Positions 25,640 to 37,238 of a stretch of DNA of 64,000 nt are shown here, piece after piece. This DNA comes from Chytridium lagenaria (lineage: Eukaryota > Chytridiomycota > Chytridiomycetes > Chytridiales > Chytridiaceae). The stretch covers positions 248,001 through 312,000 of the forward strand of contig JAHLKC010000030.1 in the NCBI GenBank assembly GCA_025449115.1, read 5' to 3'. A program made the position numbers and the translations under genes. Position 1 is the first letter of the stretch. Each line of letters opens with the position of its first letter. Below the pieces are notes generated by a model. The model had not been told where the DNA came from, made no database searches, and saw only the letters and a list, made by a program, of their open reading frames with translations.

Positions 25640-25847
25640 CTAAGCCAACAAACGTCGTCTAAAAGCACTACTGCCCTTGCCCTTGACATCCCAGGTCGCT
25701 GTATCATTCTCGCATTCGTTGCTGCATACTTTCGAATATCTCTTCGTAGCGATAGTCCACGCAAAGCTCCCATCTTTGAAAGCATCACATCCACAACACA
25801 AGTATTTAAAATCATTGTATCCACAACACCATTTTGGATTCACTCCC
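25640..25847 (-). CDS. Terminal exon of a small Cys-rich protein (unit 1 copy)
   Basis: The minus-strand exon follows an acceptor (TTAAGTAG). It encodes about 68 residues with a dense Cys pattern (W-CC-G, LCCGCD, KVCSNECEN) and TWDVKGKGSS. A second version in unit 2 (33193-33415) keeps SFVWTIATKR, VCSNE and NDTATWDVKGKGSSAF, so the frame is conserved. The unit 2 version ends SSAFDGVC and stop, which suggests an indel at the end of this copy. The Cys pattern suggests a secreted disulphide-rich peptide. No first exon with a signal peptide was located. Confidence 0.42.
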
Positions 25848-26323
25848 CTACTTAATCAAACGTCGGTAAAGCATTATATTGTCAATCAGAGTCTGTTAAT
25901 CTACCTTGGTGCTGTTTTCAAGTGTAAGTAGCGTGGTCTGGAATATGGGATGCTGACGTTTTTTCGTATGCTTGTTTTGATATACAGAACTCGAAGATCA
26001 CATAATCTAAAGTAACGAGTCATCTTCGGATTATCAAATCAACTACCCTGTTGATAGACGCAACACATCGGAATCTTCCCACATCCCTCCACTACTTGAC
26101 GTTGCTCTCCTATACCTAATTAAACGTCGTCAACCATCACATTGTCAATAAGGATCCGTCAATCTACTTTGGTGCTGTATATTCAAGTGTAAGTATCGTG
26201 GTTTTAGAAATGGAATACTGATGGTATGCTTGTTTATATCCAGAACACGACCATCACACCACCTTGAGAAGCGAGTCATCTTTGGACCATCACATCCACA
26301 ACTTTATATTTGCCCCATTTTAG
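25848..26323 (+). repeat. Two tandem ~260-bp units, each with an intron-like element (unit 1)
   Basis: Each unit contains GTCAATCAGAGTC-like sequence, GGTGCTGT, then CAAGT and a consensus donor GTAAGTA, a CTGAC/CTGAT branch-like element, and a CAG acceptor before AACxCGA. Two equivalent units lie in unit 2 (about 33420-33915). Donor, branch and acceptor are kept in all four. Reading frames across the joined exons meet stops, so they may be repeated leader exons of the downstream gene rather than coding. Confidence 0.6.
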
Positions 26324-29300
26324 CGTAGAACGAACGCTAGCTTTGATACTGCGGCTGTAAAGGTAAATTGTTTTTTTCACCCCATCCTTCTACCTTAGCC
26401 ATGACTTAGCTGACTTGAATCTAGAGATTTCATTCCCTCCAGCAAGCCGCTTTAGAGGATATTTGTTGTTCTTGCAATCAAGGGTTGGTCGAAATTCACC
26501 CTATCCACATCATTACATCTCAAGTTCACGCAACTCCCGTCATGAGGGTAATAACCCCAAACTCGCTTTCCCATCTAACCCATTCCTAGCTTCCCATCAT
26601 CCTCGAAGCCGCATCTCAAACCACCCCACTCCACCCCTACTCCATCAACCTCGCCGTCGACATCTCCGTCCAAGGAAAGGAATACTCCTACATCAATTTC
26701 GAAACTCTTCCTGACTATGACCTCGAATACACCGAAACCACCCGTGATGCCACCACGCAGACTCTAAAATGCTCCATCCCGCTTCCGTCTTCTATGACCG
26801 TTGGGAACATGGTGAAGATGGCGATGACGGCGACGGAGAGGTGTGGAGATATGGAGGAAGGAAGTTTGGTGACGAACTTGAGTGAAAATGAGGGAAGGGA
26901 GGAAGACGGTGAAATATATCCGTCTGATCTTGATGGTAGCGTTACCGAAGAAATGGACGTTACAACAAAACCCAAGACCTCCGCACGTCATACCCGGGAA
27001 AGCAAGATCCCCGTGTCGTTACCCTCCGTTCGTGACTGCTCGGCATGCTCGCATGGCAAGTCATCTGGAAACACAGATTTCACAAAGCCTACGTACTGGA
27101 TTCCAAAGAAAACGGGGAAGAAGAATAAGAACGTCGTCGTGCCTGTTGTTACCTCTGTTCGGGAATGCGCTACGTGCGCGCTTAAGAAGTCGGTGGTTTG
27201 TGAAAGTGGAAAGACTGAGAAATCGAAGATTGGGAAACCAGTGAAGAAGGAGAAGGTGATGGTTGCGTGTAGAAAGATCGTCAAGTCTTGTGATGTCATT
27301 CAGGAGGTCAACATTGAAGCCCGGACGGTTATGGTTGATATGGCGACAGAGACTAATTCAACTGATGAGAGCGAGGCGATGAACAATGCTGACGTTGAGT
27401 ATGAGATCTTGGTTCCTCCTCATCTTCCCAAAGTCGATCATCGTCTCCCCGTGGCTTCACCCTCTGTTCGTAAATGCTCGGCATGCTCGCATGGCAAGTC
27501 ATCTGGAAAAACAGACATCACAAAGCCTACGTACTGGATACCAAAGAAAACGGGGAAGAAGAATAAGAAAGTCATTGTACCGGTTTTTACCTCTGTTCGT
27601 GAATGCGCTGCGTGTGCGCATAAGAAGTCGGCTGTTTGTGAAAGTGGAAAGACTGAGAAATCGAGGATCGGAAAACCGGAGATGAAGGCGAAGAAAAATA
27701 CGAAGATCGTCGTGCCTGTTATTCCGTCTGTTCGTGAATGCGCTGCGTGTGCGCACAAGAAGTCCGTTGTTTGTGAAGGTGTTGCGCCGGAGAAATCGAA
27801 GATTGGAAAACCGGAGATGAAGGGGAAGAAGAATACGAAAGTCGTCGTGCCTGTTATTCCGTCTGTTCGTGAATGCTCTGCGTGTGCGCATAAGAAGTCG
27901 GTTGTTTGTGAAAGTGGAAAGACTGAGAAACCGAGGATCGGAAAACCGGAGATGAAGCGGAAGAAGAAGAACGTCGTCGTACCTGTCCTTCCCTCTGTTC
28001 GTGAATGCGCTGCCTGTGCGCATAAGAAGTCGGTTGTTTGTGAAACTGGAAAGACTGAGAAATCGAAGATTGGAAAGACGGAGAAGAAAGGAAAGGTGAT
28101 TGTAAAAAGTATAGGCATTGTCAAGGCTTGTGATGTTGTTCAGGAGGCTATCACTGAACCGGCGTCCGTTATGGTTGATATGGCTACAGAGACTATTCCA
28201 ACTAATGAGAGCGAGACGATGGACAATGTTGACGTTGAGTACGAGATCTCGGTTCCTCCTCGTATCCTCACAGTCGATCATGGCGAGAAAGAACCCCTCC
28301 TTCCGATCTTTATTGTCGTGTTCAGGAAACGCTTGTTCTTTTACGGATACTGGACCATCACTTGCGTTTCCACACGCGCATCTGTCCCGAAATGTGATAT
28401 CAGACGTGAAGCTACTAAGCAATTGATGGCAAGGAAGTGTGCTGTGGAAGCATTTTCTTCATGTGCTCTAATGAAGACCCCGTCCCGTTGGCAACACCAC
28501 GTTCATCAAAAACTTGATATGAAGTTATTCTACTCTTCAGTCCCTATGCTTGCTCGTGATGCCAAGATAAACGGAATTCCTAACGTTCTTGCACCCGCTG
28601 CAGAGCCTTTCGCGATCGACAACGCTTCCACAGCCATTGAACTTCCATTTAAAACCATCTCCGTGCCGGCTAACCTCTTGAATATGTTTCGCGTGTGTGA
28701 AACACCCGACTTGTCGTCGACGACTACATCAACCACTCATTATAACGTGATGTGTGCTCCTAACGTATCTATGGGAATGACTGGTATGAGCTCTCAGGGA
28801 TGTGTATCGAAGACAACAAGTGACTCTGTCTGGTCTCTTCTCAACCTACTTTCCACCTATGCCAATGGAGACTTATACTCTCACAAATCAAAAGCTATCA
28901 TCAGGACACCCCCCACCGGATGGACCGACTCCATCTACGACCACATTTCATTTGATGAGAGTCAAGGACAAGGGGTTCTTCAAACTCGCACCAACCCCAA
29001 ATTTATTGCTGGAAGCTCATGGGAAATTAAGGACTTGGCTTGGCCTCTCTTGAAATTGCTGTCCACCTCTCCCCTTGAAAACGTATCTTCTCGTGAAACC
29101 AAATCATCAGAAATCATCCTTGGTACACTCCCGACCGCATTCGTCGAGTCTATCTGTGGCAAAATCTCCCTTAACGAGATGGGTGAGATCCAAGGACATT
29201 CAATGATTCTCCGATCTCGTGTTGATCGACCTAAAGCTTTTGATGGAAGCTCCTGGAAAACTAGAAAATCTGTGAGGTATCTGCTTCAAGCCATGCCACT

Positions 29301-29775
29301 GAATTCATGGGACCAACCTGAACGACCCCTATCCCTTCACGAAAACATTGGGAACTCTTCATCCGTCGCTCGTGCCCATGTCACAGCTACCAGCTCATCT
29401 GAAGTTAACATAAAGCAAGCCTACAAGAAATTCTTGTCATCCGTCTTCGAGACGCGACCAAGATATCAATGTGGATACACCCCCTCCGCATTCAAAACCG
29501 TACCATATCTCAAAAAAACCTTAAACATCTCCAACGCGTCGTCATCCACTTGCACCACCATCCTCTCAATTGAAAGCCAAGACGCCAGCTCCCGCCAAAA
29601 TGAAAATGCACCCTCTCCCTTACCAAACGTCGAGTTGGATTACGATCCCTACAGTCCAAAAGCTTACGTCCCACGCCCGAAACCCAAGGGTATCATGGGT
29701 TTTGTCAAGAGAATGTCTGGATACGCTGTCGACGCTGTTTTAGGGTATCTCGCGGGTGTTGCATCAAAAGCATGA
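26324..29775 (+). CDS. Large unrecognised protein with seven SVRxC-x2-C repeats (unit 1 copy)
   Basis: Proposed exons are 26324-26362, 26425-26547 and 26590-29775, with introns of 62 and 42 bases whose splice sites are also present in unit 2. The last exon alone is 1061 codons with no frame break; its first ATG is at 26794. The middle region (about 27010-28270) has seven SVRxC-x2-C repeats near 27019, 27151, 27460, 27592, 27730, 27868 and 27994. Each is followed by KKSVVCE-like, GKTEKS-IGKP and a basic VVVPV stretch. They fall into two larger modules that each end in VMVDMATET and DVEYE. The C-terminal half has about two and a half further repeats of roughly 75 residues (SVWSLLNLLS, LAWPLLKLLS, SVRYLLQAM with SSWxxR). 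Paired Cys suggest metal binding. Start and function are unknown. Confidence 0.7.
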
Positions 29776-30262
29776 CCGAAAACGAAGGAACTTTCCTTAA
29801 CATTTTTTATTTTCCTCTCTTTTTTCCCCTCCTTTATTTCAGGTTTATTTCCTCCCCGGATTGTATACAAATCAGTGTTTATCATTTTTGTGTGTGGGGT
29901 TGCATACACAAGATATGCCCGCATTTGTCTTGTTTTGCTTATCACTCCGTAATTATTTTACATGCATGTTTTTCGTTGGATTTTGATTTTTTTTATAAGC
30001 ACTTTCATATTTTATGTTCTCTCCATAAATATTTATTAGCAACTAAACGAAAAAAGATCTTTTTATAACACCTAACCCTCGGAACTTTGCGTCTTGTTTC
30101 TTTAGAAAGGTTTTTAGTTATTCTTTACAGTTATCGTATTGACGAACGTCTTTGAAGTTGTTTTTTCTTAAAAAGAAATGACCGAATAACGCATATAAAG
30201 AATTTGTGTACATTCATTACTATTAATTAAGATACATGAAAAATCTCCCATCGCTACCAACC
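29776..30262. other. 3' flank of the repeat-protein gene shared with unit 2
   Basis: A/T-rich 3' region whose counterpart follows the unit 2 gene (37239-37675). Shared marks include TTACATGCATGTTTT and GTATTGACGAACGTCTTTGA. The pre-insertion TA of the TIR element corresponds to 30233-30234. Confidence 0.6.
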
Positions 30263-31259
30263 TTTTCTTATCCAATTTGCAGCCCACTCAATTTCATTGG
30301 GGGTCTCCAAAATCAACTTTTCGTGATTCTTATAATACCCTTCACAACTCCATGGAAAGCGGGATGGAGATTCTGTGTAAGCCAAGGTAAACAAGACCTC
30401 ATTTAAGTGACTGTTCTACTGATCGGCTGTTGTGTTGTGTGTTATCCGACTTTGCTAACCTTTGATCCTTGTTATAGCGTCCAAAGTACTTTTTGTCGCC
30501 GAGTTTTTGACATAGTAAATACCGTAACGATAGGGCCGATAAACTCTCCGACATTCATCAAGGTATGCAAGACGTGGTTTTTCCAACACTGAACAGCTTG
30601 GGGAGAAAGTTTTGCACCTTGGATATCCATAATCACTTCACTAGACGCCGTCCTCTTGTGAGTGATAACCTTAAGCGATAGAATTAACCCGTAACAATAT
30701 TGGTACAAGTCCGAAGACGCGTCGTGATCAGGGAATACGAAAGAACACGCCAAACTCTCCATGGATATGCAAGACTTTGTTACTGCATTTTTTAGAATAC
30801 GTGGACGTCGTTACATTTGACACGTTTCTCTGTACGGTATATGCGTTTGCAAAATATATTGACGCGAAAAAAGGCTTGGCAAAAGTCACGCGAAGGAGAC
30901 GGTTAGGAGATGGGAAGCTAGAGCTTGCCTGATTGCCAGTGGAGAGACATGAGACCATCAAGGGACTTGCGGGAGAAGTTGATGGAGCCGTCGCGTAGGA
31001 ATCATTATTGGCATGACTATTTAACGTGAGTCAGCCATGAGCGAGTTTCACGGCAGGTTTATAATTGAGCGTCGAATGAGGTATCGTGGTTTGAGGAATC
31101 CTAACTTCGTCAGCCGGCCAGGATGACATCCTCCATTGTGTCAGATTTCTTAAGAAGTTTTTGTATATCTTGCATTCTTATCTAAACGCACGATTCGTCC
31201 TATATAAATATATATAACACTAGTTGCGTTGCCGTCGCTTCAATATTATCTTTCAAAAG
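30263..31259. other. ~1-kb sequence present only in unit 1
   Basis: Unit 2 reads continuously from CCCATCGCTACCAAC into TTCCATAG (39391-39415). In unit 1 the same two sequences are separated by about 1 kb. No long inverted or direct terminal repeats are visible. The segment holds minus-strand coding-like sequence. Confidence 0.55.
30472..30999 (-). CDS. Coding-like sequence of unknown function in the unit 1 insert
   Basis: Two overlapping minus-strand frames read like one protein with a frame jump near 30740. The upstream part (about 30999-30740) is Ser/Thr-rich. The downstream part contains ACSFVFPDHDASSDLYQYCY and WKNHVLHTLMNVGEF and ends at 30472. Composition is protein-like, but no family is recognised. 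It could be a gene fragment captured with the insert. Confidence 0.3.
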
Positions 31260-31261
31260 TT

Positions 31262-31650
31262 TCCATAGAGTTGCGGTTAACTATACCCGTTTGTTTTTAA
31301 CAACTCGACCCATTTCTGTTTCTGTAGATAAAAAGAATGTGTGTCTAAAATGAATCTTTAAGAAGAAAAAGGCGAAGATAAGCGTAGGTACTGCAGAACG
31401 CAAAGGCCATTTGCTAAGGAAAAAAAACAAAACAATACTGATTGATGAATAATGCATCGCTAGAATCCAAAACTGCTAGAAGAACAAAACTTGTGATGAC
31501 ATGCGCATATCAGAAGGTGTACTTCAGAAGAACATTGTTGAAGGAATAGATGGAGCTGTTGAGACGCAAGATGGCGATGTCACCGGTATTGATGTCACCA
31601 TAGCTCTCAAAGTTGACGCTTTGATACCACATTCCGCTGCGCATCCTCTG
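31262..31650 (-). pseudogene. Remnant of the two-pass membrane-protein gene in unit 1
   Basis: Three blocks align with the gene at 39739-40811: its 3' flank (31275-31480 against about 39455-39630), the segment before its second TM (31485-31552 against 39946-40030) and the QSGMWYQSVxF region (31566-31650 against 40594-40675). The C-terminal tail with TM2 and about 550 bases of luminal domain are missing. It is clearly nonfunctional. Confidence 0.82.
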
Positions 31651-31662
31651 CCCATCTGTTGA

Positions 31663-32673
31663 ATGGTCGCTTCCCGCACCCCATCCACTTACACCCTCCT
31701 CATCATCATCTACGCCTTCATCACCTCCTTCATCCACCCTTCATTACCTCTTACCGTAAGCGCCAACGTATCGCAAGGTTGTATGCACCTCCAGAAACGG
31801 AAACTTAAACGGTTGATGGTTGGGAATGTAAGGCCGAGAGCTTGGATGAGTGTCTTTTCTCTTCTTCTTTCTTTCCCCCCCGTACCAACGGTCAATCATA
31901 CCGGTTACTCAGCCTTTCGTCTTGCGTTTCTACTTTATGCATTTGACTGCGGGTATTTGTTGGGCTCATTTTTCATTCACATCCCTCTCTCCATCACCCT
32001 CAAATCCTCTCCTACCTCCCCCACAAAGACCTCGCCGCATCGCCGAAGTCAATTCCCATCTCTACCGTCTCCCCCCAAAAAAATATATTTTGTTGCCCTC
32101 CTAAATGAAACCACTGCGATGGTCCACGAAGCGTCATCAAAAACTCTCCCTACACCCACGCGTGGATTACAAGCATATCAGTAAGACGTTGCGTGATGGT
32201 GTGGTTTTGGAGGTGTGAGACGGAGGTATGTGAAGGAGGTTGGGGGTGGGAGGAAGGTGTTGGAGAATTCGTTTGTGCGGATGACGTGATGGAGTATGAA
32301 TGGATTTTTGGGGATATTTGGGGGTGCAGTGGACATTGGCCAGACGGCACAAGGTAAGAAGAACTCCGCCCTCCCGCTCTTTTTTCATTAACCTTTTTTG
32401 TAGTGTGTTCTTCTTTTGTAGATCCAATGTCAACAAGGACAAGAAATGGACGCGTCCTCGATCTCAAACCTTGGCATTTTAATGAGAGGGGCGATTCAGT
32501 TATCATCATTTCCTGAGCATTCTGTACCGTCGAGAACGGAGGATTGGGATGGACTTTTTCGAATGGGTGTGTGTTGACGTTTACCCCCTTTTTCTTCTAT
32601 TAACGGTCGAGGTTGACTTTTTTTTTCCGTTTTTTCTTTTTTTGGTAGATATATGACGCATACCTTGTTTGAG
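31663..32673 (+). pseudogene. F-box gene, degraded unit 2 copy
   Basis: It aligns with 23706-25124 but is about 400 bases shorter. The F-box core lacks residues after KDLA. Sequence matching about 24200-24290 is shortened. The block encoding SFVPFYSGKW through IITRDE is gone, so exons are lost together with their introns, and several frame breaks remain. One stretch (RWSTKRHQKL followed by HPRVDYKHI) keeps a frame that is broken in unit 1. Confidence 0.82.
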
Positions 32674-33192
32674 TGGCGAATGATTTGTTTGGTTTGAGGT
32701 GTTAAGGTTGTGGAGGGTTTTGTGGGGTGCTATCTTTATCTACGTTGGGTTGGGGGGGCTGGTTGTGGGTTAGTTTGCATTCTATGTTTTTCTGACTTGA
32801 GTTTTTTGTTTTTTTTAGTGTATTTTTAAGTAGCTGTGTTTTTGCTGTTTTTATTGTTTTTTTTTTGGCACTGCAGTTTTCAGCTTTCTTTTATCCATCT
32901 TTATGTTTTTTCTTTTGATGGATATCTCATAGTATTATTGTCGTTTGTGCATTATGTTATTGAGTTTTGTATTATGTTGGGCTATGGTTACTGGAATGGT
33001 ATAAAATACGTTTATTTCATTATGGCGTGGAGTGATGTTTGTGCTGATTTTCATTGACGTTCGGAGTCTGAAATTATTTTTCTGTTTTGTTTATGTTTTG
33101 TTTGCCTGTCAAAAACAAACATTTCAAACAAAAAAACAAAACCAAAACGTTTTCACGATAACAAGATTGTTTCACACTCACTCGTTCTAAAT

Positions 33193-33415
33193 CTAACAAA
33201 CGCCGTCGAAAGCACTACTGCCCTTACCCTTGACATCCCAGGTCGCTGTATCATTCTTAGATTCGTTGCTGCATACTTTCGATAAGCTATTTGAGCGAGC
33301 ATTTTCCGGGGCGATCTCTTCGTAGCGATAGTCCACACAAAGCTCCAGTCTTTTAAATCATCACATCCATAACACCAGTCTCACATCCACAACACCGTTT
33401 CGAATTCACTCTCCT
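33193..33415 (-). pseudogene. Cys-rich protein exon, unit 2 copy
   Basis: Counterpart of 25640-25847. It retains SFVWTIATKR and VCSNES, then NDTATWDVKGKGSSAF and a clean C-terminus DGVC-stop at 33193-33195. It has an insertion of about 37 bases after the ATKR codons and lost the LCCGC part. Probably broken, though the intact C-terminus is informative. Confidence 0.4.
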
Positions 33416-33915
33416 ACTTAATCAAACGTCGTCAAGCCTATCACAAGCATCACATTGTCAATCAGAGTCCGGTAATCTACTTTGGTGCCCTTTTTTAAGT
33501 GTAAGTATCGTGGTTCTGGAAACGGGATACTGACGTTTTTTCGTATGCTTATAATGATATACAGAACTTTACGATCACATTACCTAGAATAACGAGTCAT
33601 CTTCCGATCATCACATCAACTACCCTGCAGTTGATAGACGCAACACTGCATCCTAATCATCCCACCTCCCTCCACTGCTTTGAAGTTGCCTCCTTGTATC
33701 TAAACAAACGTTGGTCAAGCACCACAACAATCAGAGTCCATTAATCTACCTTCGTGCTGTTTTTCAAGTGTGAGTATCGTGGTCTTATAGATGGGATACT
33801 GACGTCTTTTTGGTATGCTCGCTTTGATATCCAGAACTCGGCGATCAAACTACGTAGAGTAGCGAGTCATCTTTGGATCATTACATCAACAACATTTTAT
33901 TTCGCCCCATTTTAG
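33416..33915 (+). repeat. Two tandem intron-bearing ~260-bp units (unit 2)
   Basis: Counterparts of the units at 25848-26323. Donors are GTAAGTATCG and GTGAGTATCG, branch-like elements ATACTGACG, and acceptors GATATACAG and GATATCCAG. These signals are better conserved than the sequence around them. Confidence 0.6.
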
Positions 33916-36900
33916 CGTAGAACGAACGCTAGCTTTGATACTGCGGCTGTAAAGGTAACTCATTTTTTACCCTTTCCTTCTACATTAGCCAGGACCTAAG
34001 CTGACTTGAATCCTAGAGATTTCATTCCCTCCATCAGCCGCCCTAGAGAACAGTTGCTGATTTTGCAATCAAGGGTTGGTCCAAATTCACCCTATCCACA
34101 TCATCACATTTAAGCTCACGTAACTTCCATAATGAGGGTAATACCCCCAAACTCTCTTCCCATCTAACCCATTCCTAGCTTCCCATCATCCTCGAAGCCG
34201 CATTCAAACCACCCACTCCATCCCGCCTCCCTCAACCTTGCCGTCGACATCTCCGTCCAAGGCAAGGAATACTCCTACATCAATTTCGAAACTCTTCCTG
34301 ACTATGACCTCAATACACCGAAACGACCCGTGATGCCACCACGCAGACTCTAAAATGCTCCATCCCGCTTCCTTCTTCTATGACCGTTGGGAAGATGGTG
34401 AAGATGGCGATGACGGCGACGGAGAGGGGTGGAGATATGGAGGAAGGAAGTGGGGTGACGAATTTAAGTGAAAATGAGGGAAGGGAGGAAGACGGTGAAA
34501 TGTATCCGTCTGATCTTGATGGTAGCGTTCCGAAGAAATGGAGGTTCAACAAAACCAAAGACCTCCGCACGTCATACCCGGGAGAGCAAGATCCCCGTGT
34601 CTTTACCCTCCGTTCGTGACTGCTCGGCATGCTCGCATGGCAAGTCATCTGGAAAACAGATTTCACAAAGCCCACGTTCTGGATTCCAAAGAAAACGGGG
34701 AAGAAGAATAAGAACGTCGTCGTGCCTGTTGTTACCTCTGTTCGTGAATGCGCCGCGTGTGCGCTTAAGAAGTCGGTGGTTTGTGAAGTGTCGAGTCTGA
34801 CATCTCGAGGATCGGAAAACCGGAGAAGAAGGTGAAGGTGATGGTTACGAGTAGAAAGATCGTCAAGGCTGGTGATGTCATTCAGGAGGTCAACATTGAA
34901 GCCCGGACGGTTATGGTTGATATGGCGACAGAGACTAATTCAACTGATGAGAACGAGGCGATGAACAATGCTAACGCTGAGTACGAGATCTTGGTTCCTC
35001 CTCATCTTCCCACAGTCGATCATCGTCTCCCGTGGATTCACCATCCGTTCGTAAATGCTCGGCATGCCTCGCATGGCGAATCATCTGGAAAGACAGAGTC
35101 TACAAAGACTACGCATTGGATACCAAAGAAAACGGGGAAGAAGAATAAGAAGTCATTGTGCCGGTTGTTACCTCTGTTCGTGAATGCGCTGCGTGTGCGC
35201 ATAAGAAGTTGGTGTGTTTGTGAAAGTGGAAAGACTGAGAAACCGAGGATCGGAAAACCGGAGATGAAGGCGAAGAAAAATACGAAGGTCGTCGTGCCTG
35301 TATTCCGTCTGTTCGTGAATGCTCTGCGTGTGCGCATAAGAAGTTGGTTGTTTGTGAAAGTGGAAAGACTGAGAAACCGAGGATCGGAAAAACGGAGATG
35401 AAGGGGAAGAAGAAGAACGTCGTCGTGCCTGTTCTTCCTCTGTTCGTGAATGCGCTGCCTGTGCGCATAAGAAGTCGGTTGTTTGTGAAACTGGAAAGAC
35501 TGAGAAATCGAAGATTGGAAAGACGGAGAAGAAAGGAAAGGTGATTGTAAAAAGTATAGGCATTGTCAAGGCTTGTGATGATATTCAGGAGGCTATCCCT
35601 GAACCCGCGTCCGTTATGGTTGATATGGCTACAGAGACTATTCCAACTAATGAGAGCGAGACGATGGACAATGTTGATGTTGAGTACGAGATCTCGGTTC
35701 CTCCTCATATCCTCACAGTCGATCATGTCGAGAAAGAACCCTCCTTCCGATCTTTATTGTCGTGTTCAAGAAACGCTTGTTCTTTTACGGATACTGGACC
35801 ATCACCTGCGTTTCCACACGCGCATGTGTCCCGAAATGTGATATCAGACGTGAAGCTAAACCGAGCAATGGCAAGGAAGTGTGCTGTAGAAGCTTTTTCT
35901 TCATCTGCTACTGAAGACCCCGTCCGTTGGCAACACCACGTTCATCAAAAACTTGATATGAAATTATTCTACTCTTCAGTCCTATGCTTGCTCGTGATGC
36001 CAAGATAAACGGAATTCCTAACGTTCTTGCACCCGCTGCAGAGCCTTTCGCGATCGACAACGCTTCCACAGCCATTGAACTTTCATTTAAAACCATCTCC
36101 GTGCCGGCTAACCTCTTGAATATGGTTCGCGTGTGTGAAACGCCCGACTTGTCGTCGACGACTACATCAACCACTCATTATAACGTGATGTGTGCTCCTA
36201 ACGTATCTATGGGAATGACTGGTATGAGCTCTCAGGGATGTGTATCGAAGACAACCCGTGAGATGGTTACTGGGATTCAAGGACTCTGTCTGGTCTCTTC
36301 TCAACCTACTTTCCACCTATACCAATGGAACCTATACTCTCACAAATCAAAAGCTATCATCAGGACACTCCCACCGCATGGACCGACTCCATCTACGGCC
36401 ACATTTCATTTGATGAGAGTCAAGGACAAGGGGTTCTTCAAACTCGCACCAACCTCAAACTTGCTGGAAGCTCACGGGAAGTTAAGGATTCGGCTTGGTC
36501 TCTCTTAAATTTGCTGTCCGCCTCCCAGCTTGAAAACGTATCTTCTCGTAACCTCAATTCATCAGAAATCATCCTTGGTTCACTCCCGACGGCATTCGTC
36601 GAGTCTATCTGTGGCAAAATCTCCCTTAACGAGATGGGTGAGATCCAAGGACATTCAATGATTCTCCGATCTCGTGTTGATCGACCTAAAGCTTTTGATG
36701 GAAGCTCCTGGAAAACTAGAAAATCTGTGAGGTATCTGCTTCAAGCCATGCCACTGAATTCATGGGACCAACCTGAACGACCCCTATCCTTCACGAAAAC
36801 ATTGGGAACTCTTCATCCGTCGCTCGTGCCCATGTCACAGCTACCAGCTCATCTGAAGTTAACATAAAGCAAGCCTACAAGAAATTCTTGTCATCCGTCT

Positions 36901-37238
36901 TCGAGACGCGACCAAGATATCAATGTGGATACACCACCTCTGCATTCAAAACCGTGTATTATCTCAAAAAACCTTAGACATCTCCAACCCGTCGTTATCG
37001 ACTCGCACCACCATCCTCTCAATTGAAAGCCAAGACGCCAGATTCCCCCAAAATGAAAATGCACCCTCTCCCATACCAAACGTCGAGTTGGATTACGATC
37101 CCTACAGTCCAAAAGATTACGTCCCACGCCCGAAACCCAAGGGTATCATGGGGTTTGTCAACAGATTGTCCGGATACGCTGTCGATGCTGTTTTGGGTAT
37201 CTCGCGGTGTTTACTTGATGCAAGGTTGAAAAGCATGA
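33916..37238 (+). pseudogene. Large repeat-protein gene, unit 2 copy with many frame breaks
   Basis: It aligns along its length with 26324-29775. Splice sites of the two short 5' introns are present. The coding part is broken repeatedly, for example near 34313, 34545, 34665, 34790, 35040, 35150, 35300, 35430, 35985 and 36255, and at least one SVRxC repeat block is absent. Between about 35541 and 36008 it reads in one frame across a stretch where unit 1 uses another frame. Either a pseudogene or a gene hit by many assembly errors. The density of breaks compared with the clean unit 1 copy favours a pseudogene. Confidence 0.75.

Larger units (their letters stand above)
23695..31655. repeat. Tandem segmental duplication, unit 1
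   Basis: Unit 1 of a direct duplication. Its left edge (CTGTTGAATGGTCGCTTCCC near 23700) recurs at 31652, where unit 2 begins. It contains, in order, the F-box gene, the Cys-rich gene (-), spliced repeat units, the large repeat-protein gene, an insert of about 1 kb and fragments of a membrane-protein gene. Confidence 0.9.

Noticed and set aside
27438..28422. Long minus ORFs (228 and 307 codons) across the repeat-protein gene
   Set aside because: They are antisense shadows of the SVRxC repeats; the plus frame is continuous far beyond them.
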